Below, in pieces: positions 16,176 to 24,747 of a stretch of DNA of 64,000 nucleotides. The translations under genes were made by a program, and so were the position numbers. The stretch spans positions 1-64,000 of the forward strand of contig NZ_JAPCID010000016.1 in the NCBI RefSeq assembly GCF_027587175.1. The letters run 5' to 3'. The notes below the pieces were generated by a model, which worked only from the letters and a program-made list of their open reading frames with translations, had not been told where the DNA came from and ran no database searches. This stretch comes from Solirubrobacter deserti (GTDB lineage: Bacteria; Actinomycetota; Thermoleophilia; Solirubrobacterales; Solirubrobacteraceae). Position 1 is the first letter of the stretch. Every line of letters starts with the position of its first letter.

Positions 16176-16913
16176 ATGCGGTTCCGCCTGCTCGCACTCG
16201 CCCTCCTCGTGGTCCTCCCCGCGTGCGGCGGGGCCGCCGCGGACACGCCCGTGACCGTCTACGCCGCGGCTTCGCTGCGGGACGTCTTCCCGGCGATCGA
16301 CAAGGCGCCCCGGTACAACTTCGCCGGCTCCAACCAGCTGCAGACCCAGATCGAGCGCGGCGCGCCGGCGGACGTCTTCGCCTCCGCCAGTGCGAAGGAG
16401 CCGACCGCGCTGCACGCCGCCGGGCGTTGCTCGCGGCCGGTGGCGTTCGCCGGCAACGCGGTCGTGCTGATGGTCCCCACGGGCAACCCGGGCAGGGTGA
16501 CGTCGCTGCAGTCGCTGGCGTCCGGCCCGCGGCGGCGGCTGGCGGTGGGTGCCGAGGACGTGCCGGTCGGCAAGTACACGCGCGAGCTGCTCGACAACGC
16601 CGGGCTGAGCGACGTCCTGGCCCGCCACACCGTCTCCAACGAGCCGGACGTGGCAAGCCTCAGCGCCAAGGTCGCGCTCGGGTCGGCCGACGCGGGCTTC
16701 GCCTACAACACCGACGCGCGCGCCACGGGCGACCGGGTCGAGGTGATTCGCCTGCCCGCGGACGTGCAGCCGAAGATCCAGTACCTGCTGTGCGCGGTCC
16801 AGCGGGAAGGCGCCAACACCGAGGCGGCGCAGGCGTTCATCGACCAGGTGCGGTCGCCGGAGGGCCGGAGCGTGCTCCAGCGCCTCGGCTTCACGCCGCC
16901 CCCCGGGGACTGA
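16176..16913 (+). CDS. modA: Molybdate ABC transporter substrate-binding lipoprotein
   Basis: A 245-residue lipoprotein that binds molybdate (or tungstate) outside the cell and delivers it to ModBC. The lipobox LPAC puts the lipidated cysteine at residue 17. The start of the mature domain, 'VTVYAAASLRDVFPAI', is the ModA signature, and 'GAPADVFASASAKEP' is the next conserved block. 'LSAKVALGSADAGFAYNTD' is also typical. The ATG at 16176 follows AGGA at good spacing, while in-frame ATG/TTG codons up to 18 bases upstream are weaker. It is the first gene of modABC. Confidence 0.94.
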   Translation: MRFRLLALALLVVLPACGGAAADTPVTVYAAASLRDVFPAIDKAPRYNFAGSNQLQTQIERGAPADVFASASAKEPTALHAAGRCSRPVAFAGNAVVLMVPTGNPGRVTSLQSLASGPRRRLAVGAEDVPVGKYTRELLDNAGLSDVLARHTVSNEPDVASLSAKVALGSADAGFAYNTDARATGDRVEVIRLPADVQPKIQYLLCAVQREGANTEAAQAFIDQVRSPEGRSVLQRLGFTPPPGD

Positions 16914-17726
16914 GTGCGCGCCGGGTTCACCGCCCTGCTGGCGCTGTGCCTGGGCGTCGTCCTGGCCTTCCTGGCGATCCCGATCGTCGCGCTGTTCACG
17001 GAGGTCCCGCTCGGGGACGTGCCGAGCCTGCTGGGCGACCCGGCGGTGCGGGACGCGCTGGCCGTGACCGCCCGCACGAACGCGATCGCCAACGGCGCGA
17101 TCCTCCTCGTCGGCACGCCCGCCGCCTACCTGGTCGCGACCCGCCGGTTCCCGGGCCGCGCGCTGGTGATCACGCTGATCGAGCTGCCGCTCGTGCTGCC
17201 GCCCGCGGTGGCCGGGATCGGGCTGCTGGCCGCGTTCGGGGCCGGCGGGCTGCTCGGCGGCGCGTTCGTGCTGCCGTTCACGGAGTGGGCGGTCGTGCTC
17301 GCCGTCGTCTTCGTCGCCTCGCCGTTCTACCTGCGCCAGGCGATCAGCGCGTTCGAGAGCGTGGACCCCACCTTGCACGACGCGGCGCGCACGCTCGGCG
17401 CCTCCCCCGCGCGCACGTTCGCCCGCATCGCGCTCCCGCTCGCCGCGTCCGGCCTCGTCGCCGGCTGGGTGCTCGCGTTCGCGCGCGGGATCGGCGAGTT
17501 CGGCGCGACGATCGTGTTCGCCGGCAACGTCCGCGGCGAGACGAGCACGCTCACGTTGACCATCTACGAGCAGCTCGAGGCGAGCTTCGACGTCGCGCTC
17601 TCGATCGGCATCCTGCTCGTGGTGCTCAGCGCGGTCGTGCTGCTTTCGTACAAGCTCCTCTCGTGGCGCCGCTCGAGCTCGACCTCACCGACCTCCTTCG
17701 CACGTTCGAGCTCCGCGCCCGCCTGA
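16914..17726 (+). CDS. modB: Molybdate ABC transporter permease
   Basis: A 270-residue permease with about six membrane helices and the cytoplasmic EAA-type loop 'HDAARTLGASPARTFARIALP', which contacts the ATPase. 'FARGIGEFGATIVFAGN' is the classical ModB/CysT pattern. The GTG start abuts the modA stop. The final 64 bases overlap modC. The last 20 residues (Ser-rich, after 'LLSYKLLSWR') look poorly constrained, as expected where the overlapping modC frame dictates the bases. Confidence 0.93.
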   Translation: MRAGFTALLALCLGVVLAFLAIPIVALFTEVPLGDVPSLLGDPAVRDALAVTARTNAIANGAILLVGTPAAYLVATRRFPGRALVITLIELPLVLPPAVAGIGLLAAFGAGGLLGGAFVLPFTEWAVVLAVVFVASPFYLRQAISAFESVDPTLHDAARTLGASPARTFARIALPLAASGLVAGWVLAFARGIGEFGATIVFAGNVRGETSTLTLTIYEQLEASFDVALSIGILLVVLSAVVLLSYKLLSWRRSSSTSPTSFARSSSAPA

Positions 17727-18661
17727 CGGTCGAAGCCGAGACGTTCGCGCTGGTCGGGCCGAGCGGCGCGGGCAAGTCGACGATCCTGCGCCACGTCGCC
17801 GGGCTGCGGACGCCGTCCGCCGGCCGGATCACCCTCGGCGACGACGTGTGGTTCGACAGCGCGCGGCGGATCGACCGCGCGCCGGACCGCCGGAGCGTCG
17901 GCCTCGTCTTCCAGGAGTACGCGCTCTTCCCGCACCTGACCGTCGCGGCCAACGTGGCCTTCGGCGGCGCGTCGCAGGCACGCGTGGGCGAGCTGCTGGA
18001 GCGCTTCCGGATCGGCCATCTCGCGCGCGAGAAACCGACCCGGCTGAGCGGCGGCGAGCGCCAGCGCGTGGCCGTCGCCCGCGCGCTCGGCCGCGACCCG
18101 CAGGTGCTGCTGCTCGACGAGCCGCTGTCCGCGCTGGACGCGCACACGCGCGCCGCCGTGCGCGAGGAGCTCGCCGACATCCTCGCCGCGCAGCGCATCC
18201 CCACGCTGATGGTCACGCACGACTTCCTGGACGCGAGCACGCTCGCCGACCGCGTCGGCGTGATCCGCGACGGCCGCCTGCACCAGATCGGGCGGCCGGA
18301 GGAACTCACCGCGCATCCCGCCGACGAGTTCGTCGCCAGCCTCACGGGCGGCAACCTCCTGCACGGGGAAGCCGAGGGCACGCGCGTCACGCTCGACGAC
18401 GGCACCGTGATCGAGGTCGCCGAGCCCGCGCGCGGGCGCGTCGGCGTGGCCGTCTACCCGTGGGAGATCGCCGTCACGAGCCGCCCGCCCGCCGCCGGCA
18501 ACGTGCTCGCGGGCACCGTCGGCGCGATCACGCCCGACCGCGGGCGCACCCGCGTGCGCGTCGGCCCGCTGGTGGCCGAGGTCGGGACCGCCGATGGCCT
18601 CGAGCGCGGTGCGCGCGCCTACGCGTCCTTCGCGCCGGGCAGCGCCCGCGTCATCCGCTGA
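17663..18661 (+). CDS. modC: Molybdate ABC transporter ATP-binding protein
   Basis: A 332-residue ATPase. Walker A GPSGAGKS is at 32-39, the Q loop is 'LVFQEYALFPHLT', the signature LSGGERQ lies near 128-134 and Walker B VLLLDEP near 147-153. The C-terminal 100 residues are TOBE-like ('GNVLAGTVGAITPDRGRTRVRV'), which fits molybdate or related anion importers. The GTG start, buried 64 bases inside modB, is the only start in frame that gives a normal N-terminus ('LELDLTDLLRTFELRARL'). Its stop overlaps the convergent PadR gene by 11 bases. Confidence 0.93.
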   Translation: MAPLELDLTDLLRTFELRARLTVEAETFALVGPSGAGKSTILRHVAGLRTPSAGRITLGDDVWFDSARRIDRAPDRRSVGLVFQEYALFPHLTVAANVAFGGASQARVGELLERFRIGHLAREKPTRLSGGERQRVAVARALGRDPQVLLLDEPLSALDAHTRAAVREELADILAAQRIPTLMVTHDFLDASTLADRVGVIRDGRLHQIGRPEELTAHPADEFVASLTGGNLLHGEAEGTRVTLDDGTVIEVAEPARGRVGVAVYPWEIAVTSRPPAAGNVLAGTVGAITPDRGRTRVRVGPLVAEVGTADGLERGARAYASFAPGSARVIR

Positions 18662-19172
18662 GCAGGCCGTCCACGAACCGGATCGCCGCGCGCGTGCTCT
18701 CGAGCCGCCACAGCGCCAGCGTGCGTGCGAAGCCCTCGTCGCGCGCGTCCTCGAGCTCGCGCGCGATGGCCCCGAGGCGCTCGCGTTGCGCGGTCAGCAG
18801 CGGCGCCGGATCGACGCCGGAACGGTCCAGGAACAGCAGCTTGAGCATGAGCTCCGCCCGCGCGTCGCGGACGTGCCACACGGGCTCCAGGCGCCACGCG
18901 TCCACCCGCGCGCGGCCGTCGGCGGTCACGTCGAACACCGTGCGCGGCGGGCCGCTCCCGCTCGGCTCGGTCCCCACCTCCTGCACGAGCTCCCGCTCGG
19001 CGAGCACGTCCAGCGTCCGGTACACGAGCGGGCGGCGCATCGCCCACACCCGCCCGACCTCGCCGCCGGGCGCGAGAGCGCGGGCGATCGCGAAGCCGTG
19101 CGTCGGCCCCTCGGCGACGAGCGCGAGCACGGCCCACTCGCCGGTCGCGAGCTGGTCTGGACGGCGCCGCAT
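18651..19172 (-). CDS. PadR-family transcriptional regulator
   Basis: A 173-residue regulator with the PadR winged helix ('ATGEWAVLALVAEGPTHGFAIARAL') followed by 'VWAMRRPLVYRTLDVLAERELV', the recognition helix and wing. The helical C-terminus (PadR_C/Vir_act-like) forms the dimer. The ATG at 19172 begins directly at the domain. It converges on modC with an 11-base overlap. No ModE gene or DI domain is present here, so this protein could be the local regulator of modABC, but that is inference from position only. Confidence 0.88.
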   Translation of the reverse strand: MRRRPDQLATGEWAVLALVAEGPTHGFAIARALAPGGEVGRVWAMRRPLVYRTLDVLAERELVQEVGTEPSGSGPPRTVFDVTADGRARVDAWRLEPVWHVRDARAELMLKLLFLDRSGVDPAPLLTAQRERLGAIARELEDARDEGFARTLALWRLESTRAAIRFVDGLLSG

Positions 19173-19263
19173 CGACGCGGGCAAACCTACCGCGCGCGTT
19201 GCGATCTGACCATCAGGCCGATGGCGGACCGGCGCTCGGCTACAACCACTGACCGTGTCGTGC

Positions 19264-19509
19264 ATGGACTATCGCGTCATCCAAGAGTTCACCCTGCCGG
19301 GCGATCCGCCGACCCAGGACCGCCTCGACCGCCTGCGCGCGCGCCTCACCGCCGCGGCGCCGGGCGCGTCGATCGAGCTCGGCATCGGTCGGATGCTCGT
19401 GCACATGACGGTCAGTGCCACGGACGCCGAGCGCGCCGTCGCCAGCGCGCGCGACACCGCCTCGGGCGTGCTCGGCCGACGTGCCGCGCACGCCGAGATC
19501 GCTCCCTAA
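19264..19509 (+). CDS. Small hypothetical protein
   Basis: An 81-residue protein (84 if a GTG nine bases upstream is used) with a compact alpha/beta pattern: strand 'YRVIQEFTLPG', helix 'TQDRLDRLRARLTAA', strands 'ASIELGIGRMLVHMTVSA' and a final helix 'DAERAVASARDTASGVL'. That looks like a small ferredoxin-like (ACT- or dodecin-like) fold. No family is recognised. It lies just upstream of, and co-directional with, a dehydrogenase gene (10 bp gap), so the two may be co-transcribed. Confidence 0.65.
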   Translation: MDYRVIQEFTLPGDPPTQDRLDRLRARLTAAAPGASIELGIGRMLVHMTVSATDAERAVASARDTASGVLGRRAAHAEIAP

Positions 19510-19519
19510 GCTGACGCCC

Positions 19520-20440
19520 GTGTGGGCGTACGCGATCATCGCGCCGGGACGGCTGGAGCGTGTCGAGGTACCGGTGCCGGTCGCCGGCGCCGGCCAGCGG
19601 CTCGTGCGGCTGCGCGCGGGCGGGATCTGCGGCTCGGACCTGCCGATGTTCCGCGGCCGCCGCAGCCAGCACTTCATCGACAACACGGGCGACCCCGGCT
19701 TCCCGCTGCACGAGGTGGTCGGGGACGCCGAGGACGGGACGCGCGTGGTCGGCTGGCCGGCCGGGCACCGCGGGCTCGCGGAGTGGTTCGTCGCCGACGC
19801 CGACCAGGTGATCGCGGTCGACAGCGACCTCAGCGACGTCGAGGCGACCGTCATCCAGCCGTTGTGCACGGTGCTGCACGCGCTCGACCGGCTCGGCGAC
19901 GTCACCGGCCGGCGCGCGGCCGTGATCGGGCTCGGCTCGATCGGGCTGCTGTTCGCGCACGTGCTCAGCCGGCGCGGCGCGCTCGTGAGCGGCGTCGACC
20001 GCGTGGACCGGCGCGCGTTCGCCGAGCCGTTCGGGTTGCGCGAGGTGCGCTGGGACGACGCCACCGCCCTCCCCCACGACGCGTTCCACGTCGTGATCGA
20101 AGCCGTCGGCCATCAGACGCACACGTTGTCGGCGGCGGTCGACGCGCTCGCGCCCGACGGCACGCTGTACGCGTTCGGCGTCCCCGACGACACGCACTAC
20201 CCGTTCCCGTTCACGCCATTCTTCCGCAAGAACGGAACGCTGCTCTCCGGCGTCACGGTCGAGCGGGCGAGCGCCCTGCGGGCCGCCCGCGCCTACCTGC
20301 TCGAACACCGGGAGCTGCTGGGCGCCTACATCACCGACGTGCTGCCCGTCACCCGCGCGCAGGAGGCGTTCGAGCTCGCCGTCGCCCCGACCATCGGCCG
20401 CGCGAAGATCGTCCTGTCAGTCGCGGATGTCGATGCCTAG
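19520..20440 (+). CDS. Zinc-type alcohol dehydrogenase-like protein (MDR superfamily)
   Basis: A 306-residue MDR protein. 'AGGICGSDLPMFRG' carries the catalytic zinc cysteine, and the dinucleotide fold reads 'RAAVIGLGSIGLLFAHVLSRRGA'. It is shorter than classic ADHs: the structural-zinc loop with four cysteines is missing, as in threonine-dehydrogenase or sorbitol-dehydrogenase relatives that lack it. The GTG at 19520 starts 'VWAYAIIAPGRLERVEVPVP', the usual first strands. The 3' end overlaps the convergent pentapeptide-repeat gene by 24 bases. The substrate is not known. Confidence 0.88.
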   Translation: MWAYAIIAPGRLERVEVPVPVAGAGQRLVRLRAGGICGSDLPMFRGRRSQHFIDNTGDPGFPLHEVVGDAEDGTRVVGWPAGHRGLAEWFVADADQVIAVDSDLSDVEATVIQPLCTVLHALDRLGDVTGRRAAVIGLGSIGLLFAHVLSRRGALVSGVDRVDRRAFAEPFGLREVRWDDATALPHDAFHVVIEAVGHQTHTLSAAVDALAPDGTLYAFGVPDDTHYPFPFTPFFRKNGTLLSGVTVERASALRAARAYLLEHRELLGAYITDVLPVTRAQEAFELAVAPTIGRAKIVLSVADVDA

Positions 20441-21052
20441 CCCGCGGGCGAGCAGCGGGCCGAGGCTCACGAGCTGCACCGGGTCGATCGTCGCGCCACG
20501 CAGCGCCGTGACGTCGCCGTCGGGCTCCACGTCGCTGCCGCGCAGGTCGACGGCCCGCAGCCGCAGGTGATCGACCACCACGCGCCGCATCGCGCACGCG
20601 GCGAAGCGCGACTCGCGGATCTCCGCCCCGCTGAGGTCCGCGTCGTCGAGCACGCAGTCCTCGAAGCTGACGTGGCGCAGCTTGCTGGCGCGCAGGCTGG
20701 CGAGATCGAGCTTGCAACCCACGAACGCGACGTCCTCCAGCGTCGCCTCCGCCACCTTGAACCCGGTCATCCGGCAGCGCTCGAAGCGCACGCGCGTGAG
20801 CGCCCCGCCGCCGACGTCCGCGTTGGAGAGGTCGGCGTCGGTGACGACCACGTCCGCCAGCCGCAGCGAGCGCAGCCGCGCGCTCGCAAGGCGCGTGCGG
20901 TCCAGCCGGCTGCGCAGCACGCGCGCGCCCGCAGCCTTGAGCTCGCTCAGGTCGAGCTCGCCCACGAGCGCGTCCTCGACGTCGAAGCGCCCGTCCGGCG
21001 TCCACGGCGTCAGGTCCTCGTCGTCGAGGACGTCCGGCTTCTCCACCCGCAT
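20417..21052 (-). CDS. Pentapeptide-repeat protein
   Basis: A 211-residue protein built of A(D/N)LxX-type pentapeptide repeats from about residue 35 to 185: 'DLSELKAAGARV', 'RLASARLRSLRLADVVVTDADLSNAD' and so on. These repeats form a right-handed quadrilateral beta-helix. Members include the gyrase-protecting Qnr/MfpA proteins and many of unknown role. No Qnr-type loops are obvious. The ATG at 21052 begins a 30-residue acidic leader before the first repeat. It is divergent from trmO by 21 bp. Confidence 0.88.
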   Translation of the reverse strand: MRVEKPDVLDDEDLTPWTPDGRFDVEDALVGELDLSELKAAGARVLRSRLDRTRLASARLRSLRLADVVVTDADLSNADVGGGALTRVRFERCRMTGFKVAEATLEDVAFVGCKLDLASLRASKLRHVSFEDCVLDDADLSGAEIRESRFAACAMRRVVVDHLRLRAVDLRGSDVEPDGDVTALRGATIDPVQLVSLGPLLARGLGIDIRD

Positions 21053-21073
21053 CGTCTGGGAGGCTACGACGTC

Positions 21074-21475
21074 ATGAACCTGGTCGCGATCGGACGGGTG
21101 CAGTCGCCGCTCACGCTGCGTGAGGACGCGCCCAAACAGGGGGACGAGGGCGCGCCCGACGCCTGGCTGGTGTTCGACGAGGCGGTGGCGGAAGGCCTCG
21201 ACGGGATCGTGGCGGGCGACGAGCTGCTCCTGCTGACGTGGTTGGACCAGGCCGAGCGCGACGTGCTCAAGGTGATCCCGCGCGGCGACCGCTCGCGCGG
21301 CGTCCAGGGCGTGTTCAACACGCGCTCGCCGGACCGCCCGAACCCGATCGGCCTGCACCGGGTGACCGTGCTCGAAGTGAACGGCCCGCGCCTGCACGTG
21401 CGTAACCTGGAAGCGCTCGACGGCACGCCGATCGTCGACGTCAAGCCGTTGCTGCGCAGCATCGAGGAACGATGA
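21074..21475 (+). CDS. trmO: tRNA (N6-threonylcarbamoyladenosine37-N6)-methyltransferase TrmO
   Basis: A 133-residue TrmO protein, which methylates t6A37 in tRNA with SAM. The signature 'NTRSPDRPNPIGLHRV' is the most conserved block of the family (RSPxRPNPIG), and the N-terminal 'AIGRVQSP' and C-terminal 'VDVKPLL' fit too. It is of the short form, with only the SAM-dependent beta-barrel domain and no extra C-terminal domain. The start is an ATG, and the stop overlaps the next gene (ATGA). Confidence 0.92.
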   Translation: MNLVAIGRVQSPLTLREDAPKQGDEGAPDAWLVFDEAVAEGLDGIVAGDELLLLTWLDQAERDVLKVIPRGDRSRGVQGVFNTRSPDRPNPIGLHRVTVLEVNGPRLHVRNLEALDGTPIVDVKPLLRSIEER

Positions 21476-22053
21476 GCCGACCTTCCCCACCCGCCCCCGG
21501 GCCGTACCTGCAAACCGTGTCGGGGCGATTCGTGAACCCGTTCGACCCCGACCCCGAGCAGCTGGACCCGCACGACATCGCCCGCGCACTGGCGAACGTC
21601 TGCCGCTTCGGCGGGCACTGTCGGCCGTTCTACTCCGTCGCGCAGCACTCGGTGATCGTCAGCGAGCTGGTGGAGGCGCGCGGCGGCGACGTCGAGGACG
21701 TCTTCGCCGCGCTCATGCACGACGCCAGCGAGGCCTACCTCGGCGACATGCCGCACCCGATCAAGCACCGCTCCCCGCTCGGCGCCGCGTTCAAGGAGGC
21801 CGAGGGCCACCTGGAGGGCGTGCTGCGCGAGCGCTTCGCGATCAAGTCCGACGTGCCGGACATCAAGCGCGTGGACCGCGCGCTGCTCGCCACCGAGCGG
21901 CGCACGCTCAGCGGCGAGAGCTGGGACTGGCCGGAGCTCGAGGGCGTCGAGGCGCTCGACCTCGAGCTGGTCGCATGGCCGCCGGACGAGGCCGAGCGCG
22001 CGTTCCTGGCGCGCTTCGACGCGCTGCAGGCGCGCCGCTCAGCCGAGCCGTAG
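21472..22053 (+). CDS. HD-domain phosphohydrolase (YfbR-like)
   Basis: A 193-residue HD hydrolase. Metal ligands are visible in 'HCRPFYSVAQHSVIVSEL' and 'AALMHDASEAYLGDMPHPIK' (the HD pair), the YfbR/5'-deoxynucleotidase pattern. The N-terminal 'TVSGRFVNPFDPDPEQLDPHDIA' is the usual lead-in for this phage- and actinobacterium-common family. It probably hydrolyses nucleoside monophosphates. It overlaps trmO by 4 bases and converges on the HD-GYP gene with a 15-base overlap. Confidence 0.9.
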   Translation: MSRPSPPAPGPYLQTVSGRFVNPFDPDPEQLDPHDIARALANVCRFGGHCRPFYSVAQHSVIVSELVEARGGDVEDVFAALMHDASEAYLGDMPHPIKHRSPLGAAFKEAEGHLEGVLRERFAIKSDVPDIKRVDRALLATERRTLSGESWDWPELEGVEALDLELVAWPPDEAERAFLARFDALQARRSAEP

Positions 22054-23088
22054 GAAGGCGTCGACGACGTCCGGGTCGAACTGGCGGCCGCGCAGGGCGA
22101 CGATCTCGTCCCGGGCACGCTCCGGCGTCCAAGCGTCTTTGTACGGGCGCGGCGAGGTGAGCGCGTCGTAGACGTCGGCGAGCGCCACGATCCGGCCGGC
22201 CTCGGGGATCGCGGTCCCGGAGAGCTCGTACGGATAGCCGGTCCCGTCCCACCACTCGTGGTGGGAGCGGGCGATTGCGCGGCCCATCCGCAGCACGTCC
22301 GAGTGCGCGCCGTCGAGGATCGAGGCGCCCGCCTCGGCGTGGCCCTTGACCTGCTCGAACTCCTGCTCGCTGAGCCGGCCCGGCTTGAGCAGGACGGCGT
22401 CGGAGATCGCGAGCTTGCCGATGTCGTGCAGCGGGGCGGCGAGCCGCAGCAGCGCGACGCGGTGCGGCTCCCAGCCGAGCTCGGACGCGATCCGCGCGGC
22501 CAGGTCGGCGACGCGCTCGGTGTGCTCGTAGGTCGCGCCGTCGCGGTACTCGGCGGCGCGCGCGAGGCACTGCAGCGTCTCGGTGCGCGCCGCGTCGAGC
22601 TGCTCGTAGACCTGCACGTTCTCGATCGCGACCGCGGTCGAGTCCGCGAGCGCCTGCAGCAGGTCGAGCTCGTGGTCGCTCGGGCGGCGCATGTCGGCCC
22701 AGTAGTTGCCGATCGCACCGACCGGGTCGAGCGTGCGAATCGGGACCATCGCGAGGCTCTTGACGAACGTCGGCCGGTACGCGGCGTGCGGGATCCGCTC
22801 GTCCACGTAGATGTCCTCGATCGCGACCGAGCGCCGGTTGTTCATCGCCCAGCCCGAGATGCACTGGCCGAGCGGGAAGCGCTGCCCCTTCCACAGCGGC
22901 TCGATGGCGTCCTCGTCGGCGTAGAAGCACTTGTCGCCGTCGCGCAGCACGAACGTCGCGCCGTCGGCCCCCGTCAACCGGCGCGCGCCGGTGCGGACGA
23001 TCGACTGGATCTCGGGGAGCGAGCGGGCCAGCGACAGCCGCTGGACAAGGCCGATCAACTCCTGGGCCGGGTCCGACTGGGTCTGCAT
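22039..23088 (-). CDS. GAF-HD-GYP protein (probable c-di-GMP phosphodiesterase)
   Basis: A 349-residue protein. A GAF domain (about 10-160) contains 'GADGATFVLRDGDKCFYADEDAIEPLWKG', and a helical linker joins it to an HD-GYP domain (about 180-345) with 'YEHTERV', 'LHDIGKL' and the complete signature HHEWWDGTGYP. Such proteins hydrolyse cyclic di-GMP in response to a small ligand or redox signal bound by GAF. The ATG at 23088 is preferred, since an extension to 23151 adds a non-domain tail into the divergent intergenic region. It acts in the same signalling field as the GGDEF-EAL protein at 30519-33374. Confidence 0.93.
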   Translation of the reverse strand: MQTQSDPAQELIGLVQRLSLARSLPEIQSIVRTGARRLTGADGATFVLRDGDKCFYADEDAIEPLWKGQRFPLGQCISGWAMNNRRSVAIEDIYVDERIPHAAYRPTFVKSLAMVPIRTLDPVGAIGNYWADMRRPSDHELDLLQALADSTAVAIENVQVYEQLDAARTETLQCLARAAEYRDGATYEHTERVADLAARIASELGWEPHRVALLRLAAPLHDIGKLAISDAVLLKPGRLSEQEFEQVKGHAEAGASILDGAHSDVLRMGRAIARSHHEWWDGTGYPYELSGTAIPEAGRIVALADVYDALTSPRPYKDAWTPERARDEIVALRGRQFDPDVVDAFLRLG

Positions 23089-23227
23089 CGGCGGTGAGTA
23101 TCGGCCGATCGCCGCGCGAACTTGAAGGCATATGCCGGAAATGGTTCGCACGCTGACGAAGTGGCAACTTCCGAGCGCTCACACGGCATTTACATCTTCG
23201 GCCCGTCGAGCGAGGAAGCTGGTCGGA

Positions 23228-24274
23228 GTGGACGTGGTCCGCGTTCTGGCGAAGCTCGAGCCGGGCGGCGCGCAGCTGAGCGCGCTCCGGCTGAGCGTCG
23301 CGCTGCGCGAGCACGGGATCGAGACGCGGCTGCTCGCGGGCGAGGCCTGCCGTGCGGGCCTTCAGCTCGCGCGCGAGCACGGCTTCGAGCCGGAGTGCCT
23401 GCGCGGCGAGCTGGGCCGGCTGCAGTGGGCGCCGTCCCGCGCGTTCGCGGCGTGGCTGGCCCCGCGGCTGGCGGGGGCCGAGCTCGTGCACGCGCACATG
23501 TTCGGCGCCTGGTGGGCGGCGGCGCAGGTGCTCGCGCCGGAGGTGCCGCTGGTGGCGAGCGAGCACAACGCGCTGACCTGGCCGGGCCCGCCGCAGGAGC
23601 GGGAGCTGCGCGCGGCGCTGCCACGGGTCGACCACTTCTTCGCCCACGGTCCGGCCGCGCGCGCAACCGTGCTGAAGGCGGGCCTGGCGCCGGAGCGCCT
23701 GGCCCCCGGACGCTCCCCGGTCGTGGGCCTGGCCGCGAGTCCGCGGCCCGGGCTGCCGTCGCCACGGATCGTGTTCTGCGGGCGCCTGGCGCCGGACAAA
23801 GGCCCCGACGTGCTGGCGCGCGCGCTGCGCCGCGTGCCGGCCTGCCCGCCGGCGTACTTCGTCGGCGACGGGCCGCTGCGCGAGCATCTGGAGGCGCTCG
23901 CGCCGGACGCGGTGTTCGCGGGCTGGCAGCGCGATCCGGCGCCGTGGGTCGCCGGCGCCGCCGTGCTGGCCGCGCCCTCACGCGCCGACGCGTGGTCACA
24001 GAGCGTGGTGACGGCGATGGCGCTGGGCACGCCGGTGGTGGCGGCCGCCGTGGAAGGGCTGCCGGCGGTGCTCGCCGACGGGCGCGGGATCCTCGTCGCG
24101 CCCGAGGACCCGGACGCGCTCGCCGCCGCGCTCGACGACGTGCTGTGCGGCCGCCGCCGGCCGGATCTGGCGGCGGCGCGCGAGTACGCACTCGGCTTCA
24201 CGCCCGAGCTGGTGGCCGAGCAGTACGCCGCCGTCTACGCGCGCGTCAGCGCGGAACTTCGATCGTTCGCATGA
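23228..24274 (+). CDS. Glycosyltransferase family 4 protein
   Basis: A 348-residue GT-B fold transferase. The N-terminal 'VRVLAKLEPGGAQLSALRLSVALREHG' is the GT4 donor-side pattern. The C-terminal half has 'IVFCGRLAPDKGPDVLARAL', 'FVGDGPLREHLE' and 'PSRADAWSQSVVTAMALGTPVVA', the latter matching the EX7E region with the first glutamate replaced. The GTG at 23228 is preferred. The frame upstream to an ATG at 23132 has A/T-rich third codon positions unlike coding DNA here. It transfers a sugar to an unknown acceptor, perhaps in cell-envelope synthesis. Confidence 0.9.
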   Translation: MDVVRVLAKLEPGGAQLSALRLSVALREHGIETRLLAGEACRAGLQLAREHGFEPECLRGELGRLQWAPSRAFAAWLAPRLAGAELVHAHMFGAWWAAAQVLAPEVPLVASEHNALTWPGPPQERELRAALPRVDHFFAHGPAARATVLKAGLAPERLAPGRSPVVGLAASPRPGLPSPRIVFCGRLAPDKGPDVLARALRRVPACPPAYFVGDGPLREHLEALAPDAVFAGWQRDPAPWVAGAAVLAAPSRADAWSQSVVTAMALGTPVVAAAVEGLPAVLADGRGILVAPEDPDALAAALDDVLCGRRRPDLAAAREYALGFTPELVAEQYAAVYARVSAELRSFA

Positions 24275-24692
24275 CGATCCGCGTCTCGGTGGCGGCGACG
24301 CCGCCGCGGCTGCGCAGCTCGCGCACGGTCTGGTCGAGGTCTGCCGCGTCCTCGCACGCGAGCTGCACGATGTAGTCGAAGCGGCCGGTGACGAACGCGA
24401 TCGAGCGGGTCGCGGGCAGCGAGCGGGCCAGACGCTCGAACGTGTCCGGGTCGGTCGTGGGCGCGAGCCGCACGTCGATGTAGGCGCCGAGCGAGCGCCC
24501 GAGCTCGCCCTGGTCGATCAGCGCCGTGTAGCCGCGGATCACGCCGCGCGCCTCCAGCCGCCGGACGCGCTCGGCGACCGCGTGCGCGCTCAGGCCCACC
24601 TCCTGCGCGATCTGCGCGAACGGCGCCCGTCCGTTTCGGACGAGCTCACGGATGATGTGGTTGTCGATCTCGCCGGACACAGCCGAAACCAC
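24246..24692 (-). CDS. Lrp/AsnC-family transcriptional regulator
   Basis: A 148-residue Lrp-type regulator: N-terminal HTH (about 8-60, 'NGRAPFAQIAQEVGLSAHAVAERVRRLEARGVIRGY') and C-terminal RAM/ACT-like domain for amino-acid binding and oligomerisation ('GAYIDVRLAPTTDPDTFERLA'). It is divergent from alanine dehydrogenase with 55 bp between them, the same arrangement as the mycobacterial AldR-ald pair. It therefore probably controls ald in response to alanine. The GTG start has an alternative GTG four codons later. The 3' end overlaps the glycosyltransferase gene by 29 bases. Confidence 0.92.
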   Translation of the reverse strand: MVSAVSGEIDNHIIRELVRNGRAPFAQIAQEVGLSAHAVAERVRRLEARGVIRGYTALIDQGELGRSLGAYIDVRLAPTTDPDTFERLARSLPATRSIAFVTGRFDYIVQLACEDAADLDQTVRELRSRGGVAATETRIVMRTIEVPR

Positions 24693-24747
24693 AGCAGATG
24701 ACCTTCACATCTTGCAAGTCGGTCGCGTGGGGGGTGACAGTCCCGCA

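Noticed and set aside
16223-17662. In-frame upstream extension of modC to 812 residues
   Set aside because: The first 480 residues are out-of-frame translation of modA and modB; the GTG at 17663 is the natural start.
23132-23227. N-terminal extension of the glycosyltransferase to an ATG at 23132
   Set aside because: Third codon positions there are A/T-rich, unlike all coding DNA around, and the added residues are not part of GT4.
24693-24747. Defined Lrp operator between the regulator and ald
   Set aside because: Only partial symmetry (GATG...CATC); not strong enough to call, although a site is expected from the gene arrangement.
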